Origin: Bog-159 sp049511415
GTDB lineage: Bacteria; Acidobacteriota; Terriglobia; Bryobacterales; Bryobacteraceae
Reading direction: 5' to 3'
Length of the DNA: 64,000 nt
Assembly: GCA_049511415.1 (NCBI GenBank)
Contig: JBEKYC010000001.1
Coordinates: 124,001-188,000, forward strand
The position numbers and the translations under genes were made by a program. Positions 8,265 to 16,045 of this stretch are shown piece after piece (position 1 is the stretch's first letter; the number at the start of each line of letters is the position of its first letter). Under the pieces are notes generated by a model. That model ran no database searches. It was not told where the DNA came from and worked only from the letters and a program-made list of their open reading frames with translations.

Positions 8265-9131
8265 TCATCCTCCCGACTCGTCACCCGGCGCGGGCTGGGC
8301 AGACTGCTTTGTACTCTTTCCTTTTATCAAATCACCGCTCCAGATGCTTGCCATTCCTATCGACGCATTGCATGAACAGGTACGCGGCCATTTTCCTCTT
8401 ACGGCTCGCGCCGGTAATCGCACGCCATCCCTTTGTTAAGCACCGTCACCAGAAGCCCGGTTGGCCCCTCTTACAACATCTGGACGTAGAACAGTCAGAG
8501 GCGGATCCTCCGTAGCCCAGATTAAAAGGCAAGCTGATTTAGCGGGAGCGGCGCGTGACGGAACTCTTGCTTCGCGTGGTAGTCCCTTCGCGGTCAGCGC
8601 TTATTCTTGCGGTTGTGTCGTCAACCTGACCATCGAGGTAAAGCGTTCTGCGAAGAATGCGCCATTCGACTATTCGGCCCAGGCGACGGTCGGCTACTTC
8701 GTCAGAATGTTCAAACCGGGGCGCCAAAAGCCCTGTCGCTCAGTTCGGTTGCGCTCCGCGCGTAACCATCGCAGGACCTCGGCTGTGTCCTCTTCGAGGT
8801 GCTCCCACATATTCCGACCTGGGTTATAGCCGAGCATCTCTCCTTTCCTATAAATAAGCGCTAATCGTGAAGGGACTACCACGCGAAGCAAGAGTTCCGT
8901 CACGCGGCGCTCCCCCCGGAAATTTTGGTTCTTAGGTCGCTCGCCCCCCCCTGTTTCGCCGGCACTGCGAAGTGGCCATTCTGACTGCCGCATAGGCGCC
9001 CGCACATCCACGGGTCGTATGTAGCCGCGTGCCACAACGCGGTGGCGAACGCTTGTGAGTTTGACAATTTAGCCCTCCCTTGCGCGGAACGTTAACCACG
9101 CGTGGAATCATTGCCGCGTCATCCAGGTCTG
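8265..9131. other. Non-coding region containing a MITE-like element
   Basis: 867 bases upstream of the metalloprotease. Bases 8544-8914 form an inverted-repeat element, annotated separately. The flanks 8265-8543 and 8915-9131 hold only short frames without start signals, and nothing in them was recognised. Confidence 0.5.
8544..8914. mobile_element. MITE-like element with 62-bp terminal inverted repeats
   Basis: The left end (8544-8605, GGGAGCGGCGCGTGACGGAA...) and the right end (8853-8914) are reverse complements with only four mismatches over 62 bases. They enclose 247 bases. No transposase is encoded. The interior has a degenerate minus-strand coding look (for example HSDEVADRRLGRIVEW), and 8609-8709 recurs at 5679-5777. 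No clear target duplication was found. Long near-perfect terminal inverted repeats around a short non-autonomous core fit a MITE or a collapsed insertion sequence. It could also act as a long hairpin in RNA. Confidence 0.7.
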
Positions 9132-9384
9132 CTACGTGCAGTCGCAAATAAAGGCATGCATCCGCGCACTTGCCGCCCAACACGCTACCGCAACGTAGAT
9201 ATTTCCTGCCGTGTCCAGCGCTGTGGCGTTAATGAAACCCATTGGGCGCCTGCAGAGCCGGCAGCGGAGTCGGCGGAAAAACCCAATTGGCTCCAGCGAA
9301 CGCATGAATCGTTTGTGCCGAGGCCGCGATTACGGTTGTGCTTACTAGAAACAGACTGCGCCATGCGCCGATCATGCGCCGCAT
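9132..9384 (-). pseudogene. Frameshifted, truncated NHL-type secreted propeller
   Basis: The start MRRMIGAWRSLFLVSTTVIA is a signal peptide (cleavage after ASAQ), followed by TIHAFAGANWVFPPTPLPAL, the usual opening of acidobacterial NHL-repeat proteins. The frame stops at 9229 (after APNGFH). Removing one G from the run at that point restores APNGFINATALDTAGNIYVAV, a clear NHL blade. That frame then ends at 9132 after 18 unrelated residues. So the gene has a one-base insertion and has lost all later blades. Confidence 0.6.
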
Positions 9385-9445
9385 TGTAGCATCCCGTGCC
9401 GGGATCGCCGGCGAGTCTTGTATGGCGCGGAATACCTCGCATCTC

Positions 9446-9844
9446 CTACCCGGAAGGCACGAACAACACAACCCGGGCCCGGTGGCCCGACCGTAGCTTC
9501 TCGTCGCAGGTGTAGAGCACCGACCCGGTTGCTTCCGCCAAAGCGATATACGCCGCGTCGTGGGCCGTGAAGTTGTGGCGCAGTTCCCAAATACGGCCAA
9601 TCAACGGCGTGTGCGCATATCGCTCCGCGGGCAGCGCCGCGAGTCCCGCCAGAAACTGTCCGCTGCGGTGCGCGTCGACCCGCCCGCCCGCTACCAGCCT
9701 CCGTATCGCGCTCATTACTTCAACGTCGATCGAATGCGGAACGATGAAAGATTCGTCACGGCTTGCCAGTTCGCATCGGATGGAATCGGCCAGCACACCG
9801 CCGGTAAGAAGTTCCACCACCACCGATGCATCCAGCACGATCAT
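9446..9844 (-). CDS. vapC: PIN-domain toxin VapC
   Basis: 132 residues, normal VapC length. The acidic residues of the PIN nuclease site are all present: D5 (IVLDAS), E42 (DVEVMSA), D96 (TAHDAAYIAL) and D114 (TCDEKL). It should be an RNA-cutting toxin restrained by the upstream VapB. Its start overlaps the vapB stop by four bases (ATGA type), so the pair is translationally coupled. It looks intact. The cellular target cannot be inferred. Confidence 0.93.
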   Translation of the reverse strand: MIVLDASVVVELLTGGVLADSIRCELASRDESFIVPHSIDVEVMSAIRRLVAGGRVDAHRSGQFLAGLAALPAERYAHTPLIGRIWELRHNFTAHDAAYIALAEATGSVLYTCDEKLRSGHRARVVLFVPSG

Positions 9845-10071
9845 CGTTCCTCGCGCATCTCCCGTATGACCTGCGCCGCGGTCCGCTTGGTCGCAATCGG
9901 CTCACCCTGCTGCGTCAGCGCCAGCCACTCCTGCATCGTCGGACGCTCAGCCACGCGCTCTAATTCTCTCTTAATGAAATCCGAAAGACTCATGCCCTCG
10001 CGCGCCGCTCGCGACTTCAGGGTCCCGTGTACGGAATCGGGAACATCCCGCACTTGAATCATTCTTGACAT
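9841..10071 (-). CDS. vapB: VapB-type antitoxin
   Basis: 76 residues. The N-terminal part MIQVRDVPDSVHGTLKSRAA reads as a ribbon-helix-helix DNA-binding domain, as in FitA/VapB antitoxins, and SLSDFIKRELERVAERPTM is the toxin-binding arm. It sits directly upstream of vapC with a four-base overlap. A promoter with palindromic operator ends right at its start codon (see 10068-10106), which fits autoregulation. A second in-frame ATG at codon 4 is possible. Confidence 0.9.
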   Translation of the reverse strand: MSRMIQVRDVPDSVHGTLKSRAAREGMSLSDFIKRELERVAERPTMQEWLALTQQGEPIATKRTAAQVIREMREER

Positions 10072-10106
10072 GTTTTAAACATATAAACATGTGCGCCACA
10101 TGTCAA
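10068..10106 (-). promoter_or_regulatory. vapBC promoter with ACATGTTT palindrome
   Basis: Reading the minus strand, TTGACA (10106-10101) is followed by exactly 17 bases and TATGTT (10083-10078). Seven bases further is the A of the vapB ATG at 10071, so the message may be leaderless. The inverted repeat ACATGTTT (10068-10075) / AAACATGT (10085-10092) straddles the -10 box, and a third ACATGT lies at 10098-10103. This is a good arrangement for repression by VapB or VapBC. Confidence 0.7.
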
Positions 10107-10333
10107 TTCGCGCCCTGTCCCAAAAACATCCGTATTCATCTGTGGTTTATCTGTGGCCCAAAAATCTAACCCCCGAGTCACAACTCCACCAAAAAATTCC
10201 ACCCCTGATCCCTCAACCACCTAACCACCCGCTACACCTGATCCCGCCCGCCCCCAATGCTACGGTCAAGTCGGAAATCCGGCCCGCGGAGTATCCGAAA
10301 TTGGGTCTGCTTTTTCAAAGCACATTTAAGCCT

Positions 10334-11128
10334 ATGTCCACTGAAAATCAAGTATTTGCAAATCAGCAAAACGCCCAGAAGTCCACCGGCCCCACCTCGG
10401 ACCAGGGCAAAGCCACCTGCAGCATGAACGGCCTCCGCGACGGCCTCTATGCCGCTACCCTGGTTCTCCCCCGCGAAAATCAGGTCGATTTCGATCGCCT
10501 CCGAGAAGCCCTCCTGGCCCAGCATGATCCCCAGAATTCCCATGAAATGGAATTGGTCGATGAACTCGCCGCCATCAAATGGAAACAGTGGCGCGTTGAG
10601 CTGATCGAACAGGGTACCTTGATCGAGTACGGCGACCGGCCCGCCAGCGAGTTGATCGGGCCTTACGACCGCATTACCCGCGTCCAGGGCCGCCTCCGTC
10701 GCGATTACTTCCGTATTTACAAAGACTTGGAACGCCTCCGCGACGCTCGCGCGGCCCCCGGCCCCAAGCCCGTCGAAGCCTCTGCCCGCAAATCGCCGGC
10801 GCCCAAACCCACCGCCCCGAAACCCGAAGGAGAATGGGCCACCGCTGACGAAATGCTACGGCAGGACCCCAAAAAGGAATTCAAACTCCCCAAGTATTAC
10901 GAAGTCCTCTGGACCCCCGTCCAAGGCCAGCCGCCCAAACCCTTCGCTCGCCTCTACAAAGGCCAGTCCGTCAAGGAATGGCCCGCCGACGATCCGCCGC
11001 CCGCCGAGTGCGTTTACATGGACCCCGGCCAGCCGCCGCGCCTCGGGCCGTACCCTCCCGCCCCCAAACCGCCCGATCCTGACGACGCGCCTAAGTTGCC
11101 TGTTCTCAGTCCGGAACGCGTTCGCTAG
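10334..11128 (+). CDS. Conserved acidobacterial-type protein with proline-rich tail
   Basis: 264 residues from the ATG at 10334. The frame is open back to 10091, but that part is low-complexity and lacks family features. The N-terminus MSTENQVFANQQNAQKSTGP...GKATCSMNGLRDGLYA matches a family common in Acidobacteria, whose usual form is NAQxSTGPRTxxGKAxSSxNAxxHG. The rest is charged, and the last 100 residues are very rich in Pro and Lys. Function is unknown. Before the gene, 10138-10156 holds a direct ATCTGTGG doublet of a kind seen in dispersed intergenic repeats. Confidence 0.75.
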   Translation: MSTENQVFANQQNAQKSTGPTSDQGKATCSMNGLRDGLYAATLVLPRENQVDFDRLREALLAQHDPQNSHEMELVDELAAIKWKQWRVELIEQGTLIEYGDRPASELIGPYDRITRVQGRLRRDYFRIYKDLERLRDARAAPGPKPVEASARKSPAPKPTAPKPEGEWATADEMLRQDPKKEFKLPKYYEVLWTPVQGQPPKPFARLYKGQSVKEWPADDPPPAECVYMDPGQPPRLGPYPPAPKPPDPDDAPKLPVLSPERVR

Positions 11129-11210
11129 AACCGTTGCCGCAACCGTTCGCCTACCCCTAAATACTTGTGGCGCAAGGCGCTCGCCCGGCACGCTGGAAAC
11201 AGGAGGGGAA

Positions 11211-11945
11211 ATGTACGGAAGACACTCTGGACTATTTTTGGCTCTGCTTCTACCCGGTTTAATGGCCGCCGAACTGCCGCCGGCCACCGAAAGCCAGGCT
11301 CTTGACCTGATTACCCAGGCACACCGCGATCGCAACGATGGCTATTTCTACCGTTCCGAGGCCGAATATCGTCATGCCATGGATCTGATCGAAAGCGCGT
11401 CCGGCTCGCAAAGCCCGAACCTCACGCCGGTGCTGAATGGGTTGGCCGAACTCTATTTCGACGCCCGCCGCTACACTGAGGCCGAAGCCCTCTCGCGCCG
11501 GTCCGCCACCCTGGTGGAAACCGCGTTGGGGGCGGAGCATCCCTTGCTGGCCACCGCGCTGCACGACCTGGCCGCCATCTACCATGTGCAGGGCCAATAC
11601 GATAAAGCCGCGCCGCTCTACCAGCGCGCCCTGGCCATTCGCCGGGCGGCTTTGGGTCCGGATCACCCGTTCGTGGCTGCCACCCTATTCGATCTGGCCA
11701 ATATGGAACTGGTGCAAGGTCGTTCCGCGCAGGCTGCGGCGCATTTTGCGCGTGCCGTCGAGATTCAGCAGAATGCCTTTGGAGAGAACGATCCGCGCGT
11801 CGCCCGCACCTTGGCGGCCTACGCCTCGGCACTCTGCAAATCCGGCCATCGTCACGCCGCGGTCACCGCCCAAAACCGCTCCCGGGCCATCCTGGCGCGC
11901 GCCGCCTTCAGCGCCCCAGGTGCAGACCTTCGAGCAGCGCAGTGA
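11211..11945 (+). CDS. Exported TPR protein (kinesin-light-chain type repeats)
   Basis: 244 residues with an N-terminal signal or anchor (GLFLALLLPGLMAAE) and about four tetratricopeptide repeats from residue 70 on. The repeats carry the LG(A/P)(E/D)HPLxATxLxDLAxxY pattern of TPR_12. The protein probably acts as a scaffold. A GGAGGGGAA ribosome site precedes the ATG. Its 3' end overlaps the convergent gene at 11908-13845 by 38 bases, so the two messages are complementary at their ends. Confidence 0.85.
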   Translation: MYGRHSGLFLALLLPGLMAAELPPATESQALDLITQAHRDRNDGYFYRSEAEYRHAMDLIESASGSQSPNLTPVLNGLAELYFDARRYTEAEALSRRSATLVETALGAEHPLLATALHDLAAIYHVQGQYDKAAPLYQRALAIRRAALGPDHPFVAATLFDLANMELVQGRSAQAAAHFARAVEIQQNAFGENDPRVARTLAAYASALCKSGHRHAAVTAQNRSRAILARAAFSAPGADLRAAQ

Positions 11946-13845
11946 ATCTGGGATCGCCGCGCAGATCGTCGTAATACGGCATCACTTTGGTGTAAGCCAA
12001 TAACGGCGCGCGCTCCTGATAGGCCTTCTGCAGCCATTCCAAAGCGCGGTTCTTCTCGCCGATGGCGGCATACATCTGCGCCGCGTAGCACGATTTGCCG
12101 GGCCGGTCGCTCCGCATGCATTTCTGAATCCAGCCCTCGATCATGCCGCGGGCTTCCGCGTGCTTCCCCTGCCGCTCGGCGAGCCGGACCCGCACCGAGA
12201 TGTCGTCCGCATCCGGCATAACCGCGCGCATGGCTTCGCCCACCGCCGCGGCCGCGTCCAGCCGTCCCCGCACCGCCTCGATGGCGCGCAGTTCGTCGTA
12301 GGCGTGCCCAAAGCCCGGGTCCAGTTCGATGGCTTTCTTGAACTGCTCGGCGGCCCGGTCGTACTGGCGCTGATCGCCGTAAACCATCCCGGCCGCCGTG
12401 ATCTTATAGGGCGACAGCGGATCCAGTGCCAGCGCCCGTTGGATTTCATGCAATGCCTCGTCCAACTGTCCGCGCGGCGTCAGGTAAGTCACGCTGTAAG
12501 CGAAATGCACGTCGGCATCGCCGGGGCTCAACTCCAGCGCGCGCTTGAATTCCCTCTCCGCGCCCGGCCAATCCCAGTCGAACAGCGCCTTCACGTAGCC
12601 CAGCGAAACATGCGCCGCGGCCAGCGATTCGTCCAGCCGCAGCGCGTGCAGGCCGGCATCCCGGGCCTGCGGCATGGCTTCCCGCGCCGGCGCAAAGCCG
12701 AACACGCCGAGCCAGGTATAACAGTCCGCCAGACCCGCATAGGCCGGCGCGTAAGCCGGGTCCTTGGCGATGGCCTGCCCGAAATATTCGATGCCCTTGC
12801 GCACGCTCTCCGGCCGCCACTTGTTCAGATGGAAACGCCCTTGCAAATACAGGTTGTAGGCATCCACGTCCTGCGTCGCCGACGCCACCAGGTGGTGGCT
12901 CGGATCGAGCGCCACCCGCACCTCCAGCGCCTGCACGATCGCCCGCGAAATCTCGTCCTGCACCGCGAAGACGTCCGCCGCCCGCCGGTCGTAAGTCTCC
13001 GACCACACGTGATAGCCGTCCGCCACGCTGCTGAGTTGAGCCGTGATCCGCAAGCGCTCCCCGGACCGCTGCACGCTGCCTTCGAGCACCGTCGCCACGT
13101 TGAGTTGCCGGCCCACCGCCCGTATGTCCGGATTCCTGCCCTTGAACTGGAAGGCCGATCCCCGCGCCACCACCCGCAGCCCCTGCACCTTCGTCAAAGC
13201 GTTGATCAGATCGTCTGTCAGCCCGTCGCTGAAATATTCGTTCTCTTTGTCGGAGCTCAAATTCACAAACGGAAGCACCGCGATCGAAGAAGCGCTCGCC
13301 GCCGCGGGTCGCGCGTGGCCCCGCCGCCAGATCCCATAGCCCGTTGCCAGCACGGCCAGCGTTACCAGCAGAATCAAGCGCCAGTCTTTCCACCACACAT
13401 GCCGCGCCGCCAGCGGCACAATCTCCAGCGGCACTGCCGGGGTCAATTCGAAAGCGGGCGCGTAGCCGCCCTTGGGCAGGTCGATCCGCAGAGCGTCGTC
13501 CGCGCCCTCGGAATCGTAATACTCCTTAAGCCGCGCGCGCAGCTTCACCGCTTCCACCCGCACCACCCCATCCAGCCGCGGGTCGTAGTCCGGCTTCCGC
13601 CCAAAAACCTCGATCCCGGCCAGCGTCTCTTTTACGTGGTTGCCCGCGAGCGCCTGCTCCACGATGTACCGCAGAAAACGGCTGGGCCGTTCGGCGGCCG
13701 CAAAGCTCGCGCTGCGCAGAATCGTATCCAATTGCGCGCGGACAGCCTCCGGGTTTGGCTTGCGGGCACTGGGGCTCGCGGAGACACTACCGTCTTTTTC
13801 CCTCGCGGAGGCGGGCACAGCCGTTAATTGGATGATACGGCCCAC
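11908..13845 (-). CDS. Membrane-anchored TolB/FlgO-like TPR regulator
   Basis: 645 residues. Residues about 30-125 (LRSASFAAAERPSRFLRYIV ... IDLPKGGYAPAFE) are the N-terminal domain found in many acidobacterial CadC/adenylate-cyclase-like proteins. One membrane helix lies near 155-175. SSIAVLPFVNLSSDKENEYF begins the TolB/FlgO-like domain (about 190-310), and TPR repeats fill 330-640. Such proteins are treated as sensory or scaffold regulators; no cyclase catalytic domain is present. It is divergent from infC and overlaps the TPR gene at its 3' end. Confidence 0.85.
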   Translation of the reverse strand: MGRIIQLTAVPASAREKDGSVSASPSARKPNPEAVRAQLDTILRSASFAAAERPSRFLRYIVEQALAGNHVKETLAGIEVFGRKPDYDPRLDGVVRVEAVKLRARLKEYYDSEGADDALRIDLPKGGYAPAFELTPAVPLEIVPLAARHVWWKDWRLILLVTLAVLATGYGIWRRGHARPAAASASSIAVLPFVNLSSDKENEYFSDGLTDDLINALTKVQGLRVVARGSAFQFKGRNPDIRAVGRQLNVATVLEGSVQRSGERLRITAQLSSVADGYHVWSETYDRRAADVFAVQDEISRAIVQALEVRVALDPSHHLVASATQDVDAYNLYLQGRFHLNKWRPESVRKGIEYFGQAIAKDPAYAPAYAGLADCYTWLGVFGFAPAREAMPQARDAGLHALRLDESLAAAHVSLGYVKALFDWDWPGAEREFKRALELSPGDADVHFAYSVTYLTPRGQLDEALHEIQRALALDPLSPYKITAAGMVYGDQRQYDRAAEQFKKAIELDPGFGHAYDELRAIEAVRGRLDAAAAVGEAMRAVMPDADDISVRVRLAERQGKHAEARGMIEGWIQKCMRSDRPGKSCYAAQMYAAIGEKNRALEWLQKAYQERAPLLAYTKVMPYYDDLRGDPRFTALLEGLHLGR

Positions 13846-14034
13846 CCAAAGGTTCGGTTCATTTTTAACCTCTGGACAACGGCCGCCATTCGCAGTACAC
13901 TAACCCTAAGACAGCGAATTTCGATTGGTGTTAACCTCCATCTTCGATTCCATCCAGCCGTCCGGCACACCGGGCGCTCACTCGCGGTGCTGTGCGCGGG
14001 CGATAATTCTTGACACAAACGTCCAATAGCTTAC

Positions 14035-14586
14035 ATGGTTCCAGGAAGAAACTTACCTCCTCGCAGACCAGCACGTAGAGAGAACGTCAACGAGTCCATC
14101 CGCGCCCGTGAAGTGCGTGCGGTGTTCCCCGACGGCACGACTGAAATTATGCCTACCGCCGCGGCCCTGCGCAAGGCGCAGGACCTGGGACTCGATTTGG
14201 TCGTCGTGGCTCCTACGGCTGTCCCGCCCGTCGCCAAGGCGGTCGACTACGGTCACTATCAGTACGAGCTAAAGAAAAAGCAGCACGTGGCCAAGAAGAA
14301 GCAGCACGTGGTCCAGGTCAAGGAACTGAAGTTCCGTCCCAACACCGACGACCACGACTACGACTTTAAGAAAAATCACGCCATCCGCTTCCTCCAGGAA
14401 GGCAACCGCGTCAAGGCTGTAGTCCAGTTTCGCGGGCGCGAGATCGCGCATGCCGACCTGGGCCGCAAGCTCCTCACGCGCTTCGCCGCCGATCTTACGG
14501 CTTACGGAAGCGTCGAGGGCTCGCCCCGGCTGGAAGGCCGCAACGCCCACATTCTCATAAGTCCCACTAAGTCAGCCAAGGCATAG
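14035..14586 (+). CDS. infC: Translation initiation factor IF-3
   Basis: 183 residues, standard length. NVNESIRAREVRAVFPDG starts the N-domain, the linker is lysine-rich, and the C-domain has KELKFRPNTDDHDYDFK and VKAVVQFRGREIAHADLG. IF-3 binds the 30S subunit and checks the initiator codon and tRNA. The linker contains KKKQHV twice in a row, a small in-frame duplication. The start here is ATG, not the rare AUU used in some bacteria. The usual partners rpmI and rplT are not downstream and thrS is not upstream, so the gene stands alone. Confidence 0.95.
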   Translation: MVPGRNLPPRRPARRENVNESIRAREVRAVFPDGTTEIMPTAAALRKAQDLGLDLVVVAPTAVPPVAKAVDYGHYQYELKKKQHVAKKKQHVVQVKELKFRPNTDDHDYDFKKNHAIRFLQEGNRVKAVVQFRGREIAHADLGRKLLTRFAADLTAYGSVEGSPRLEGRNAHILISPTKSAKA

Positions 14587-14639
14587 GCTCTCGCGTGCGC
14601 ATGGTAAGATGCTAGACATGCTGTTCCTGCGGCGGCGCC

Positions 14640-15497
14640 ATGTATAAAGCTTTCTTTGGTTTCGCCGAAAATCCCTTCAACATGAGTCCGGACCCGTCTT
14701 TTCTGTTCCGGAGCGTCCAGCACGAGGAAGCCTTAGCCAATCTCATCTACGGCGTGCAAAGCCGCAAGGGTTTCGTGGTTCTCACCGGAGAAGTCGGCAC
14801 TGGTAAAACCACTATGTTGGAGTGCCTGCGCGATTTTCTGACCTCGCAACAAATTGCGTATGCTTCGCTCTTTAATTCCCGCCTGACCGTGCAGCAGTTT
14901 TTTGAGATGGTCGCTTATGATTTCGGATTGCGCTGCGAGCGCACCTCGAAAACCGAAGTGCTCTTCGCCATGAACGAGATGATCATCGAGCGCGCCAATC
15001 TCGGACGCACCACCGTTCTTATAGTCGACGAAGCCCACAACCTCGATTGGGATGTGCTGGAAGAGATCCGTCTGCTCGGCAATCTGGAAAACCGGCGCGG
15101 CAAGATGCTCCAGATCCTCCTCGCCGGCCAGCCGGAGCTCGACCGCAAGCTGGAGGCGCCTGAGTTCCGCCAGTTGAAACAGCGCATCGCCTTGCGCTGC
15201 GAGCTGCAGCCCTTTCATCTCGACGAAACCGTGGAGTATGTCCAATCCCGGTTGTTACGCGCCGGCATGCAGGCACAGACCGTCTTCCCGCAAGAGATCC
15301 TGCGCGAGATCCATTTTCGTACCCAGGGTATTCCCCGAGTGATCAACGCCATGTGTGATAATCTGCTGCTCACCGGTTTTGCCCTCGAGAGCAAAGTAGT
15401 CACACTGGCCATGGTGGACGAAGTCGCGGCCGATATGCGGCTGCAAGTACATGGTCCCCGGTCGTTCCGCATGGAAGGCGTCACCCGCGGCGACTAA
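14640..15497 (+). CDS. ExeA/GspA-like AAA+ ATPase
   Basis: 285 residues, close to the ATPase core of ExeA-type secretion ATPases. MYKAFFGFAENPFNMSPDP is the family opening. Walker A is GEVGTGKTT (50-58) and Walker B is TVLIVDEAH (D130, E131). GQPELDRKL and QRIALRCEL are the sensor-region motifs, and a lid domain follows. Family members help assemble secretion pores or type IV pili; standalone forms are common in Acidobacteria. There is no peptidoglycan-binding domain and no membrane helix. It lies 54 bases after infC and 254 bases before the small repeat protein. Confidence 0.9.
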   Translation: MYKAFFGFAENPFNMSPDPSFLFRSVQHEEALANLIYGVQSRKGFVVLTGEVGTGKTTMLECLRDFLTSQQIAYASLFNSRLTVQQFFEMVAYDFGLRCERTSKTEVLFAMNEMIIERANLGRTTVLIVDEAHNLDWDVLEEIRLLGNLENRRGKMLQILLAGQPELDRKLEAPEFRQLKQRIALRCELQPFHLDETVEYVQSRLLRAGMQAQTVFPQEILREIHFRTQGIPRVINAMCDNLLLTGFALESKVVTLAMVDEVAADMRLQVHGPRSFRMEGVTRGD

Positions 15498-15661
15498 CTG
15501 GCTCTCCATCCACTAACTTTAGGCAATTATCGCCTCCCAATTCGTAGCTAATCTCACATAGCCTGCCCGGTTAATCCCGCATATAGTGTTTTGCTCCAAC
15601 CGAAACTGGTATACACTTCGGGAGAAAAGAAAAAGGCCGCGCCCGCGCCACTATCAACCGT

Positions 15662-15719
15662 TATACTGTGCCCTAAGGTTGGATAGCGCCTGCATGTTAT
15701 CCGGCGTTCCATAACCAGG
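15662..15719 (+). promoter_or_regulatory. Leader of the repeat-peptide gene: -10 box and 5' hairpin
   Basis: TATACT at 15662-15667 is a good -10 box, although no -35 box is seen 17 bases upstream. A start near 15674 would put a hairpin at the very 5' end of the message: GGTTGGATAGCGCC (15677-15690) pairs with GGCGTTCCATAACC (15703-15716) with a central internal loop, extended by CCT/AGG (15672-15674 with 15717-15719). It may protect the RNA or control translation. It does not match a riboswitch known to me. Confidence 0.4.
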
Positions 15720-15750
15720 CATGGGTTTTCTCAACACAAGGAGCAGAAGA

Positions 15751-15990
15751 ATGATCGTAGTTTCGAAGAAGTCCGTTCGCTGGACCGCTATTGCCGCGTT
15801 GATGCTGATGCTGGCAACTTTTGGAGTCTCACTGGCGGGCCCGCAGGTCTCTCATGGCCCGACCTTCCCACCCGACCCGTGGGATGGCAAAGTGGCGCAT
15901 GGCCCGACCTTCCCGCCCGACCCGTGGGATGGTAAAGTAGCGCATGGCCCGACCTTCCCACCCGATCCGTGGGATGGCAAGAGCGCCTGA
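15751..15990 (+). CDS. Small secreted protein with three 15-residue repeats
   Basis: 79 residues. AAGGAG lies nine bases before the ATG at 15751; the frame also opens at 15721, but without such a site. Residues 1-30 form a signal peptide (basic start, WTAIAALMLMLATFGVSLAG). After PQVS come three units of HGPTFPPDPWDGKVA at 35-49, 50-64 and 65-79, the last ending GKSA. At DNA level the units are 45 bases (15853, 15898, 15943) and, over the shared residues, differ only at synonymous third positions, which points to selection on the peptide. No enzyme that would process it is adjacent. The function is unknown: possible repeat peptide precursor, small surface protein or signal. Confidence 0.8.
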   Translation: MIVVSKKSVRWTAIAALMLMLATFGVSLAGPQVSHGPTFPPDPWDGKVAHGPTFPPDPWDGKVAHGPTFPPDPWDGKSA

Positions 15991-16045
15991 TTCACTCGCT
16001 CTCGACCGTCTCCGATAAACTGGAAGGGCCTAACCCGGGAGAGGG

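Noticed and set aside
10138..10156. ATCTGTGG doublet as a regulatory site
   Set aside because: It resembles a common dispersed intergenic phrase and has no link to a promoter here.
12160..13827. 555-codon plus-strand frame
   Set aside because: Antisense to the TolB/TPR regulator; Arg/His/Pro-rich shadow of a high-GC gene.
15853..15987. Three 45-base tandem units as a possible CRISPR or VNTR
   Set aside because: No spacers; the units are in frame inside a secreted protein and vary only at third codon positions over the shared residues.
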